Positions 17,813 through 25,279 of a DNA stretch of 46,923 nt are shown here, piece after piece. How positions within the stretch are numbered: position 1 is the first letter of the stretch; every line of letters starts with the position of its first letter. The position numbers and the translations under genes were made by a program. The notes beneath the pieces are model-generated. The model searched no databases. It worked only from the letters and a program-made list of their open reading frames with translations, and was not told the origin of the DNA. Origin of the DNA: Candidatus Corynebacterium avicola (lineage in GTDB: Bacteria; Actinomycetota; Actinomycetes; Mycobacteriales; Mycobacteriaceae); NCBI GenBank assembly GCA_019114135.1, contig DXGC01000078.1, positions 1 through 46,923 of the forward strand. The letters are read 5' to 3'.

Positions 17813-18370
17813 ATGACTGACCCGTCCGCAGCGTCTGCAGCAACTGTCACGACCGCACCGCCGAGCGCAAGCGACCCGATGCCTCCCGCCCAGCTGGCCG
17901 CCGTCGTCGCTGCCACCCTGGGCTACTACGCGCTGCGGGACGCTGTGTCGACGCCGTGGTTGCGCCGTACCGGGCAGGCCGTGGTGCTCGTCGGCACGGC
18001 TGCGCCGTTCGCTGTCGCCGCGTTCCGGTCGTCTCATTCGGAAGAGGCCCGGAAGGAGGTCTCGGAGAACCTCGCCAAAGCGAAGGAGAACTGGCGGGAG
18101 CAGTCCCCGGTAGGGCAGGTGCGCACCGCGCTGATGATCGGTGGCCCATTCCTCGGAATGGCCACGGTCATCGGATTCCTGACCGAGAAGTTCGACGCGG
18201 TCGGGGAGTCGGTGGTGAGAAAGGTCGGTGGACGCCTGCCGGTGGTCGGCGGGCTGTGCCGCCGGGTTCCGAACACGGTGAACGGATTGCTGCAGTCCGC
18301 TGCGGCCGTCGGGGTGAACACGGTCCAGTCCCGCCGTCAGGCAGGTCGCGCCGGGGACGGGAAGGCATGA
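17813..18370 (+). CDS. Hypothetical membrane protein
   Basis: 185-residue protein with no family I recognise. Two hydrophobic segments (about residues 25-45 and 54-72) precede a charged Lys/Glu helical stretch (SSHSEEARKEVSENLAKAKE). A third segment (IGGPFLGMATVIGFL) leads to a C-terminal amphipathic part with VRKVGGRLPVVGGLCRRVPN. The start at ATG 17813 follows GAGGAG at 17797-17802. Its stop overlaps the next start (ATGA at 18367-18370), so the two are translationally coupled. Confidence 0.65.
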   Translation: MTDPSAASAATVTTAPPSASDPMPPAQLAAVVAATLGYYALRDAVSTPWLRRTGQAVVLVGTAAPFAVAAFRSSHSEEARKEVSENLAKAKENWREQSPVGQVRTALMIGGPFLGMATVIGFLTEKFDAVGESVVRKVGGRLPVVGGLCRRVPNTVNGLLQSAAAVGVNTVQSRRQAGRAGDGKA

Positions 18371-18978
18371 TGAGCGAACAGTCACAGGCAGCCCAGGCCG
18401 GGGCGACGCGCCCCCAGGACCCGCCGTTGCTCGTCGCAGCCACCGTCGGCGAAGCCACCGCGGTGTGGCAGGTCGAGGTCGACGCCCGCGTCCTGCTCGG
18501 CGACTTCAGTGGCGCCTGGCTGGTCGACGATGCCGGCGTCCACGGTTTCGCCGCCGACGCCGACTGGATCGAACAGCGCGGCGACCGCGACGCGGTGCTG
18601 GAGCTGCTGCTGGCGCGTCCGGTCGTCGTCGCAGGTGAGACGCAGGACGCCACGCTGGCAGCCCTGCCGGACTCCGCACAGGTCGTGGACCTGGACGCCA
18701 CGGTGGAGAACGCAGCCGCGGAGCTGGAACGCAACAAGGAGCAGTTCGCCGAGGAGAATCCCGGCAAGCGTCAGCCGACGTGGGGCGAGATCTCCTACGC
18801 CGCGCAGGACGGCCCGGCTCCGCAGGGGCTGACCGGGGACGCGGCGGCCGCGGTCACCGCCTGCATGGCGACGGCACGTGGGGTGCGGTGGCTGGTCAGG
18901 GACTGGAACGCCGCCGAGAAACTGCGGGCACAGCGGCTCGGCGGTGAGCTGCGGGCCCTGCCGGTGGTGCTGCGCTGA
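18367..18978 (+). CDS. Hypothetical cytoplasmic protein, coupled to 17813
   Basis: 203-residue acidic protein without membrane helices or a recognised family. It contains LLVAATVGEATAVWQVEVDA, a DAGVHGFAADADWIEQRGDR segment, and a C-terminal TARGVRWLVRDWNAAEKLRA. Its ATG overlaps the stop of the preceding membrane protein, and an in-frame ATG immediately follows (18370). The pair probably forms one functional unit. I cannot name the function. Confidence 0.65.
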   Translation: MMSEQSQAAQAGATRPQDPPLLVAATVGEATAVWQVEVDARVLLGDFSGAWLVDDAGVHGFAADADWIEQRGDRDAVLELLLARPVVVAGETQDATLAALPDSAQVVDLDATVENAAAELERNKEQFAEENPGKRQPTWGEISYAAQDGPAPQGLTGDAAAAVTACMATARGVRWLVRDWNAAEKLRAQRLGGELRALPVVLR

Positions 18979-19016
18979 CCGGCACGTCCTGCCCAACGCC
19001 GCTACCCTTGGATGGC

Positions 19017-20288
19017 ATGAACGCACGCCAAGCTCCCTGGACCGACCGCGCCCGTGGCGCGGCGGTCAGTGATGGCCTGGCGGCGGTACTTCCGCTCCCG
19101 CTCCTCGACGCGGTACGGGACACCCGAGAACGCACGGTGCAGGGCGCAGTCGCGAATGCTGCCGGAAGCGCGGCACCGCAGAGGTTCGACGGTGGGGAGG
19201 ACGACGACGAGCCGGGGGACGGGGAGGACGTCACCCTCCTGCTGCTGGCGGAGCATCACCGGACCGGCGAGGGGTATTTCACCAGGGCACTGGGGGTCAA
19301 CAGTGCGATGTCGGTCGCCGAGACGGTCCGTGCGGTGCTGATCTCCTTCTCCTGGCCGGGTGCGGTGCGGATGTTGCAGGACGCGGGGGATGCAGGAAGC
19401 TCGGTCTCCGGTGACGCTCCCGTGACCTGGGCACTGCACGCCCGGAGAAGTGACCGCCTGCGGGTCTACAGTCGCACGGGCGGACCCATCGGCACCCCGC
19501 TCCGCGAGGCCCTGGGACGCGACGGCACAGCCACCCTCTTCGCCGACGGTGTGGTGTTCACCGTGACCACCGCGGGCTCCATGACCAGGGACGACCACAC
19601 CCCGGACGCGGTGTGCCTGGCCGGCGACTTCATCGACGAGCAGGGCACTGTGAGCACAGCGGGCGCCGCGGATACAGCGGGAACCGTGGCCAGGACGTCC
19701 GGGATCCCTCGCGAGGTGGACCTCGCGGCCGTGAACGTCACGCTGACCGGAGAGGAGACCGTCGAGCAGATCCTCGCGGGCATCGCCCCTGAACTGCACG
19801 ATCTGCTGCTCGCCGGGGACCTCTACGAGTTCACCCCGTTGCTGCAGGCCCTGGACCTGGAACGTCCGGCGCAGGTGTCGGAGGGGATCCAGTCGGTGCT
19901 GTCGACCCTGCCGGCGGAGACGACCCCGGTGGGTCGGGCCGCTGCCTGGGCCCGGATCGTTGCTCTGTCGACGCTCTCGGACCGGACGGCGTCCGACGAG
20001 ATCACCGAGATGCTGATGGCGGCACTGGGCTTCACCCGGGCGGACGCGGACCTCGCACCGGACGTCGGAAAACTGTCGTCCGATCCGTTGGATGCCGGGG
20101 AGATCCGACGTCTGTCCGCGGCGACAGGGCACGTCCTCGCCACCTGCGGAGCTGACGTGTGGGGACAGCGTGAGGGGACGGTGTCGGGCGTGACTCCGCT
20201 TGTCCGGCGGTGCAGCCTGGTGGAGCGGCTCGAGATGTACCGCTTCCTGCTCCAGCGGCGAGACGGGAATTCTCCCAGGGAAGTCTGA
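19017..20288 (+). CDS. Hypothetical protein
   Basis: 423-residue protein of unknown family. Residues about 50-68 carry an acidic loop (GGEDDDEPGDGED). The middle has APVTWALHARRSDRLRVYSR and TPLREALGRDGTATLFADGV, which look like a folded alpha/beta domain. The C-terminal half is helical (VEQILAGIAPELHDLLLAGD; VERLEMYRFLLQRRDG). A TACCCT -10 (19003-19008) lies 8 bases before ATG 19017 and there is no ribosome-binding site, which favours this ATG and a leaderless message. No signal peptide or TM helix. Confidence 0.65.
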   Translation: MNARQAPWTDRARGAAVSDGLAAVLPLPLLDAVRDTRERTVQGAVANAAGSAAPQRFDGGEDDDEPGDGEDVTLLLLAEHHRTGEGYFTRALGVNSAMSVAETVRAVLISFSWPGAVRMLQDAGDAGSSVSGDAPVTWALHARRSDRLRVYSRTGGPIGTPLREALGRDGTATLFADGVVFTVTTAGSMTRDDHTPDAVCLAGDFIDEQGTVSTAGAADTAGTVARTSGIPREVDLAAVNVTLTGEETVEQILAGIAPELHDLLLAGDLYEFTPLLQALDLERPAQVSEGIQSVLSTLPAETTPVGRAAAWARIVALSTLSDRTASDEITEMLMAALGFTRADADLAPDVGKLSSDPLDAGEIRRLSAATGHVLATCGADVWGQREGTVSGVTPLVRRCSLVERLEMYRFLLQRRDGNSPREV

Positions 20289-20398
20289 GACGACACGGAC
20301 ACGGTTCACAGGCGCCGTCAGTCGAAAAATGCTGCCGGGGGAAGTAGCGTATTAGCGATAACCACCGGCTGACGTCCGGTGCCTGCAGGCAAGACGAA

Positions 20399-21130
20399 AT
20401 GGATCCGAACCACGTGACTGACACCCTGGCCGAACGGCCCGACTCCTCCGACGGCGACGCCCACACGGGCTCCGTCGGCGGTGGCGCGCCCCGTCCTGGG
20501 GGACGTGCCGCCGAGCGCACCCGCCGGTTGATCCGGCAGTTCATGAAGTTCGGCATCGTCGGTGCGTCCGGCGTCGTCGTCAATGCGGGTGTCGTGGTCG
20601 TGGCGAACAAGACCACCCAGTGGCTGTGGGGCCACGACGGCCACGAGGTCTTCGCCAACCTGCTGGGCACCGACTACAACATCCGCTGGTACCACGTGTT
20701 CTCGACGCTGGCGTTCGTGGTCGCGAACCTGTGGAACTTCAACCTCAACCGGCGGTGGACCTTCCAGACCGCCGGAAAGTCCTCCTGGTTCAAGGAGATG
20801 TTCTCCTTCATGCTGGTCGGCGCCGGTGGCCTGGTGGTCACGCTGATGGTGCAGACCGCGATGATCAACCCGGAGTCGCCGATCCACCTGTCGCGGGAGT
20901 TCTTCGACGGGTCGACGGGTCTGCGCGACCCGATCTACTGGGGCAACCTGATCGGTGTCATCGTGGCGATCCCGGTGAACTTCCTGATCAACAAGGTGTG
21001 GACGTTCCGCGCCGCCCGTGACCACCGGGTCGCCACCCACGTCACGCCTCTGCCGGAGGACGCGCCAGCGGATGACGACAGCGGCTCCACTGACAACGAC
21101 AACAACTCCGACACCAAGGAGGCCAAGTGA
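20399..21130 (+). CDS. GtrA-family membrane protein (first of a tandem pair)
   Basis: 243-residue, four-helix GtrA-family protein. This family includes the M. tuberculosis protein encoded beside dprE1 (Rv3789), linked to arabinan assembly and polyprenyl-phosphate-sugar handling. The core starts at IRQFMKFGIVGASGVVVNAG. It has the NFNLNRRWTFQTAGKSS motif, and again FLINKVWTFRAARDHR after the last helix. A ~45-residue hydrophilic N-terminus and an Asp/Asn-rich C-terminus extend the usual ~125-residue domain. Start ATG 20399; a GTG five codons on (20414) is possible. The upstream gap holds ACCGG...CCGGT (20364-20380) and the palindrome GCCTGCAGGC (20381-20390). It overlaps the next GtrA gene by 4 bp. 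Confidence 0.85.
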   Translation: MDPNHVTDTLAERPDSSDGDAHTGSVGGGAPRPGGRAAERTRRLIRQFMKFGIVGASGVVVNAGVVVVANKTTQWLWGHDGHEVFANLLGTDYNIRWYHVFSTLAFVVANLWNFNLNRRWTFQTAGKSSWFKEMFSFMLVGAGGLVVTLMVQTAMINPESPIHLSREFFDGSTGLRDPIYWGNLIGVIVAIPVNFLINKVWTFRAARDHRVATHVTPLPEDAPADDDSGSTDNDNNSDTKEAK

Positions 21131-21618
21131 CCGAACAGGTCAACGGGACCGGGGACACCGCGGATCAGCAGGCGCCCAAGTATGCGCCTGCAGGATCGGA
21201 CACCCCGGTCGGTGAGGTCGAACGGCTGGGCCTGAAGACGCAGCTGTTCCGGTTCATCGCCACCGGCGTGGTCGGCGCGGTCGTCGACTTCGGCAGCACC
21301 TACCTGCTGTTCCTGGCGGGGATGAGCGACGGTGTCTCCAAAACCATCGGTTTCATCCTGGGTACGCTCACCGCCTACCTGATCAACCGGCGTTGGACCT
21401 TCCAGGCGGAGGCCTCGGTCAAGCGCTTCCTCATCACCATGTTCTCCTACCTGGTGACCTACGGCGTGCAGGTCACCCTGTACACGGTGAGCATCCCGTG
21501 GCTGGAGGACATGGACCTCGACAAGTTCTGGGTGCGTGCGATCAGCTTCGTCATCGCCCAGGGCACCGCGACGGTGCTGAACTTCATCATCCAGCGCTGG
21601 ATCATCTTCCGGAACTAG
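21127..21618 (+). CDS. GtrA-family membrane protein (second of a tandem pair)
   Basis: 163-residue GtrA protein closer to the standard size. The four helices begin at LFRFIATGVVGAVVDFGSTY and carry AYLINRRWTFQAEASVKRF. They end at TATVLNFIIQRWIIFRN, the same C-terminal NF-x-W-x-F pattern as the first copy. The start is GTG in a GTGA overlap with the stop of the upstream GtrA gene. This argues for coupled, roughly equal synthesis and perhaps a heteromer. The likely role is moving or presenting polyprenyl-linked sugars for the envelope. The long palindrome at 21656-21715 follows. Confidence 0.88.
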   Translation: MTEQVNGTGDTADQQAPKYAPAGSDTPVGEVERLGLKTQLFRFIATGVVGAVVDFGSTYLLFLAGMSDGVSKTIGFILGTLTAYLINRRWTFQAEASVKRFLITMFSYLVTYGVQVTLYTVSIPWLEDMDLDKFWVRAISFVIAQGTATVLNFIIQRWIIFRN

Positions 21619-21655
21619 GTGCCTGGGCTCTCCGCTCCACCGTTCTACCGTGTGA

Positions 21656-21715
21656 AATTCCCATGGCTGGAGGTACGCGAACCACCCTGACTGCGTACCT
21701 CCAGCCATGGGAATT
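21656..21715. terminator. 23-bp perfect inverted repeat between convergent genes
   Basis: Arms at 21656-21678 and 21693-21715 are exact reverse complements over 23 bp. The left arm contains CCCATGGCTGGAGGTACGC. The loop is 14 nt. It lies between the stop codons of the second GtrA gene (+, 21618) and the lipoprotein (-, 21753), so a bidirectional terminator is the simplest reading, although no T-run follows. Confidence 0.6.
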
Positions 21716-21752
21716 CTCGGGTCCAGGGAAGGCCCTGTCGGCGGAAGTGCGC

Positions 21753-22301
21753 CTACTCGTCGGCGCCCTTGATCTCGGGGCTGTGGCGACCGTGGGAGCA
21801 GGCGTCGTCCCACTCCGGAGGGTCGGTGAGTGACTGGTCACCGCTCTTGTGAGGAGTTCCCATCACGATCCTGTCCTTCTGGTCGGTCAGACCTGCCATA
21901 GTGGCCTCCCCGCTCCGGAACTCCACGTCGGTGCCGGGGCTGTGCATGGTGACGTCCACGGTGATGGTGGCGGCAGAATCGGGGTCCTGCGGAACTGTCT
22001 TCGTTTCAGCCGACGCGTCCCACCCCGAAGGCGCAGGTCCGCCGAGCGCGAAGGATTGTGCACCGGAGAACGGGACGTCCGGAACAAAGGGGGCGATCGT
22101 GTCACCGTCAGCCGCCACGGTCACCTCGTCGATGTCGTGGCCGCAGGTGTGCACGAAGACGGTCATGGCACCGTCGGCGTCGACCATGGTGCCGACTTCG
22201 CCGACGTAGTCAGGCGGGGAACCACAGGACGCCAGCGCGGCCGCGGTGCCGAGGGTGGCCGATACCGCCCCATACCGCCGCTGCCAGCGTTGCCCATTCA
22301 T
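21753..22301 (-). CDS. Putative lipoprotein coupled to glfT1
   Basis: 182-residue secreted protein. MNGQRWQRRYGAVSATLGTA runs into AALASCGSPPDYVGEV: basic residues, a hydrophobic stretch and the lipobox LASC, with Cys29 the likely lipidated residue. The mature part looks like a small beta-rich domain (AMTVFVHTCGHDIDEVTVAA) of no family I know, ending in a charged tail. The ATG at 22301-22299 overlaps the glfT1 stop in ATGA, so translation is coupled to the galactofuranosyltransferase. A role at the cell wall is inferred from export and context only. Confidence 0.72.
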   Translation of the reverse strand: MNGQRWQRRYGAVSATLGTAAALASCGSPPDYVGEVGTMVDADGAMTVFVHTCGHDIDEVTVAADGDTIAPFVPDVPFSGAQSFALGGPAPSGWDASAETKTVPQDPDSAATITVDVTMHSPGTDVEFRSGEATMAGLTDQKDRIVMGTPHKSGDQSLTDPPEWDDACSHGRHSPEIKGADE

Positions 22302-23215
22302 GGCCGGTAGAACTTCTCCGCACGGCCCTTCGCCTGCAGTGCCAGCCACTCGCGGAAGCCCTTGATGTCGCGACGCTGCACCAGGAAGAACCAGGCGAAC
22401 CGGGCGTACTCCTGCGGCAGCAGCCGACGCATGCCCGGCTGGTTCATCAGGTAGCCGCGGTTGCGGTAGGTGAAGTAGCGTTTCGACTCATTGTCCGGGT
22501 ACTGGGTGTGCATCCGCCCACCGAGGATCGGCTTGAACTCGTCCGCACCGTCCGGGTGCAGGTAGGACGTGGTGAGGCAGGTTCCGAAGGGTAGCCCGGA
22601 GCGCACCAGGCGACGGTGGTACTCCACCTCGTCGCCCCGGATGAACAGCCGGTAGTCCGGCACGCCGATGACCTCCATCGCCTTCGCGCTCAGCAGCGCG
22701 CCGTTGAAGAGGCTGGCGATGCCGGGCAGGAAGTCGCCCTCCAGTTCGTGCAGGTAGCGACGCCACACGACCCCCTGGCGCAGCGGGAACGCCAGACGCT
22801 CCGGTTCGGCGATGTTGCACACCGCCGGCGACACCTCCGCCAGCTGGTTGCGCTCGGCGACCTCGTAGAGGGTCGCCAGGACGTTCTCGTCGGCGGGGCG
22901 TCCATCGTCGTCGGCGCACCACACCGCGTCCACGCCCAGCGACAGTGCGGTGAGGAAGCCGAGGGCGAACCCGCCGCCGCCTCCGAGGTTCGTCTTCGAG
23001 GGGACGTACACCGCGCGGTCGCCGGCGAGTTCCTCGAGAAGGACGCGGACCTCGTCCTGGCAGCCGTTGTCGACGACGATGACCTTGTCGACCGGGTGGG
23101 TCTGCTCGCAGACCACCTTCAGGGAGTGTTGCAGCAGATCGACACGGTTGTAGGTGACGATGACGGCTGCGGTGGTCCCTGACGGGTCCAGGACGACTGC
23201 GGAGGGTTCAGACAT
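22298..23215 (-). CDS. glfT1: Galactofuranosyltransferase GlfT1
   Basis: 305-residue GT2-family enzyme matching GlfT1 (Rv3782), which adds the first galactofuranose residues to the decaprenyl-linked rhamnosyl primer of arabinogalactan. The N-terminal fold begins AAVIVTYNRVDLLQHSL. VVDNGCQDEVRVLL and TNLGGGGGFALGF follow, then the metal-binding DDD at residues 102-104 (CADDDGRPADEN). FIRGDEVEYHRRL carries the expected base region, and the C-terminus is basic. I chose the ATG at 23215 (CACAAT-like -10 seven bases upstream); an in-frame ATG at 23224 is the alternative. The lipoprotein gene overlaps its stop, and wzt-wzm lie about 3 kb upstream on the same strand, an arrangement related to Rv3781-Rv3783. 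Confidence 0.93.
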   Translation of the reverse strand: MSEPSAVVLDPSGTTAAVIVTYNRVDLLQHSLKVVCEQTHPVDKVIVVDNGCQDEVRVLLEELAGDRAVYVPSKTNLGGGGGFALGFLTALSLGVDAVWCADDDGRPADENVLATLYEVAERNQLAEVSPAVCNIAEPERLAFPLRQGVVWRRYLHELEGDFLPGIASLFNGALLSAKAMEVIGVPDYRLFIRGDEVEYHRRLVRSGLPFGTCLTTSYLHPDGADEFKPILGGRMHTQYPDNESKRYFTYRNRGYLMNQPGMRRLLPQEYARFAWFFLVQRRDIKGFREWLALQAKGRAEKFYRP

Positions 23216-23271
23216 GGGGATCATTGTGCCATGTAGGGCCAGTGGAAACGGTGTGCGGCTCGTCGAGGCAG

Positions 23272-24234
23272 TCAGAGCCTCTCAGCGAAGAACGGGATCA
23301 CCCGCTCCAACGCCTTCCCGGCCCCGTTGGCCTGGTCGTAGAGGTCGTAGTGGGAGACGTCCTCGAGCTCCAGCAGCTCCTTGTCCGTGGACGCCGCCTT
23401 CTCGTAGATCTCGCGCCCGTCGCGGTAGGCGCCGAAAGCACCCTGCTTGTCCCCGATGACGACCAGCAGGGGCTGGTCGAGCAGTTCGTCGGCGAGGTGG
23501 AAGGCGTCCCAACCCAGTGCCGTTGCCCCGTGTGCCGCCTCGAACAGGACGCAGCCGTTGTCCTGCTTCCCGCGGTCGGTCCGGTAGTAGTCGAAGGCCT
23601 CGATGACGTCGACGTCACCGAGTTCCTGTGCCTGCTCAGCGGAATCCGGAAGGAGAGTGGTGGTCTGGCTGTCGGCGCCGCGGGCTTCCGAGGTCCGCTG
23701 CTCCGAAATGCCGGCGAGCGCATTGAGCACACCCTCGTCGGACGCGGCAGCGGCATTCTCCCGTTGGAGTCGTCCGAAGTTCACGCCGGTGATCGAGACG
23801 ACGGCCTTGAACCGCTTCTCGGTCAGCGCTGCATTCAGGGTGTATCCGCCGCCACCGCAGACGCCGAGGACACCGATGCGCTCGGAATTGACGTAGGGGA
23901 GCGTGACCAGGTAGTCCACCACGCGGCGGAAGTCCTCGACGCGTTCTGCGGGGTCTTCGCGGAAGCGCGGCGAGCCGCCGCTGGCGCCCTGGAAACTGGC
24001 GTCGAAGGCGATGACCACGTTCCCGGCCTTCGCCAGCGCGGGGGCGTAGACATTGCCGGAGGTCTGCTCCTTGCAGGAACCGATCGGGTGAGCGGCGACG
24101 ACCGCCGGGTAGGACGAGTTCTCGTCGAACTCGGGCGGGAAGTGGATGGTGGCCGCGATGTCCCAGTACATGTCCGCATTGCGGAAGGTGACGTCCTGGG
24201 TTGTGCCTGGGTTGGTATCAACTGCAGTGCTCAC
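23272..24234 (-). CDS. Alpha/beta hydrolase, dienelactone-hydrolase-like with Cys nucleophile
   Basis: 320-residue alpha/beta hydrolase. The nucleophile elbow is GVCGGGG with Cys126 in place of the usual Ser, as in dienelactone hydrolases. The acid is probably the Asp in VIGDKQGAFGAY, and the base the His in DVSHYDLYDQ. YPAVVAAHPIGSCKEQTSGN and VIAFDASFQGASGGSPRFRE are typical of the YcjY/DLH-like group. There is no signal peptide. The start is GTG with GAGGAG before it. An XRE-type regulator is encoded 106 bp upstream on the same strand, with an inverted repeat at 24259-24287 between them. Substrate unknown. Confidence 0.85.
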   Translation of the reverse strand: MSTAVDTNPGTTQDVTFRNADMYWDIAATIHFPPEFDENSSYPAVVAAHPIGSCKEQTSGNVYAPALAKAGNVVIAFDASFQGASGGSPRFREDPAERVEDFRRVVDYLVTLPYVNSERIGVLGVCGGGGYTLNAALTEKRFKAVVSITGVNFGRLQRENAAAASDEGVLNALAGISEQRTSEARGADSQTTTLLPDSAEQAQELGDVDVIEAFDYYRTDRGKQDNGCVLFEAAHGATALGWDAFHLADELLDQPLLVVIGDKQGAFGAYRDGREIYEKAASTDKELLELEDVSHYDLYDQANGAGKALERVIPFFAERL

Positions 24235-24258
24235 GTGTGCTCCTCACGTAGATCGGGG

Positions 24259-24287
24259 ACGGCAATCAGCGGGTGGTGGATTGCCGT
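24259..24287. promoter_or_regulatory. 9-bp inverted repeat upstream of the hydrolase
   Basis: ACGGCAATC (24259-24267) and GATTGCCGT (24279-24287) are perfect inverted repeats with an 11-nt spacer. They lie 25-53 bases upstream of the hydrolase GTG start. The site could be the operator of the XRE regulator at 24341, or an RNA hairpin in the leader; position alone cannot decide. Confidence 0.5.
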
Positions 24288-24340
24288 GGTGATCTCCATC
24301 GTGGTGCGGAGAGAAGAAGGTAACCAGACAGGATCTGAAC

Positions 24341-25237
24341 CTAGGAAGATTTTTCCTGGGTTGGGAGCGGGCCTTTCACCAGCAGTCCGAGTCTTTCCTG
24401 GGTGACCGACCCGGGTTCCACCGAGTTCAGGACGAGCTGCTGCTCGGGCGAGGCGGCATGGCGGAAGATGTCCCAGTCCAGTGTGAGATCACCGACCAGG
24501 GGATGGTGCAGGAGCTTCGTCCCGAAATCCTGACGGGCTACATCGTGGGACGCCCACCATTCAGCGAACGTCGTGTCGGCGACCGTCAGCTCACCCACCA
24601 GGGATGTCAGCTCCGGGTCCGACGGGTTCGCCGCCGCCTCGCGACGCAGAATCGCCACGCAGGCCCGGGCGACCGACTCCCAGTCGTCGAACAGTGACCT
24701 CATCCGGTCGTCGGTGAACACCAGTTTCACGTAGTTGCGTTCCGGTGTCGGCACAGCGGCGAAGTCCACGTAGACCCGGCTGGCCAACGCGTTCCACGCG
24801 AGGACGTCCATGCGCGGACCGAGCACCAACGCGGGTGTGTCGGTGAGCTGGTCGATCAGTCGCGACATCTGGGGTCGCACCAGAGGGGACCGGTGGTCCC
24901 CGGTGGACGCTCCCCGTGAGAGCACATGGCTGGGCGCCCCGGCGTGGTCGGCGAGCACGCCGAGGTAGTCAGCCTGATCGATGGTCAGGCGTAGGGCCTC
25001 CGCCAGATCCGCGAGCACCTCCGGCGAGGGCGCGAGTCGCCCCTGTTCGATGCGTGCGTAGTAGTCGCTGCTGATCCGGGCACGTTCGGCGACCTCCTCG
25101 CGTCGGAGGCCGGGGACCCTGCTGCGGGTGGCGGCGCGGGTGATCCCCAGGTCGGACGGCTCGAGTTCGCTTCGCCTGGTGCGCAGGAACGCACCGAGTT
25201 CGCGCAGGTGTGGATCGTGACCGGTGGAGGCGGGCAT
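24341..25237 (-). CDS. XRE-family regulator with MmyB-like ligand domain
   Basis: 298-residue transcription factor. An XRE helix-turn-helix is at about residues 12-80 (LGAFLRTRRSELEPSDLG ... GLRREEVAERARISSDYYAR). A C-terminal PAS-like MmyB domain begins at about residue 110, with TPALVLGPRMDVLAWNALA and the family-typical DFGTKLLHHPLVGDLTLDWD. Members often bind a small hydrophobic ligand and control a neighbouring dehydrogenase or hydrolase, here the gene at 23272. A TACACT -10 lies 6 bases before the ATG at 25237 and no ribosome-binding site is present, so the transcript appears leaderless. Confidence 0.9.
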   Translation of the reverse strand: MPASTGHDPHLRELGAFLRTRRSELEPSDLGITRAATRSRVPGLRREEVAERARISSDYYARIEQGRLAPSPEVLADLAEALRLTIDQADYLGVLADHAGAPSHVLSRGASTGDHRSPLVRPQMSRLIDQLTDTPALVLGPRMDVLAWNALASRVYVDFAAVPTPERNYVKLVFTDDRMRSLFDDWESVARACVAILRREAAANPSDPELTSLVGELTVADTTFAEWWASHDVARQDFGTKLLHHPLVGDLTLDWDIFRHAASPEQQLVLNSVEPGSVTQERLGLLVKGPLPTQEKSS

Positions 25238-25279
25238 GGTCCCAGTGTAGGGCGCAGGCCGGTCGTCGGACGACGCTGA

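Noticed and set aside
21656..21715. Long palindrome as the end of an insertion sequence
   Set aside because: No transposase or paired end; the 14-nt loop and position between convergent stops fit a terminator better.
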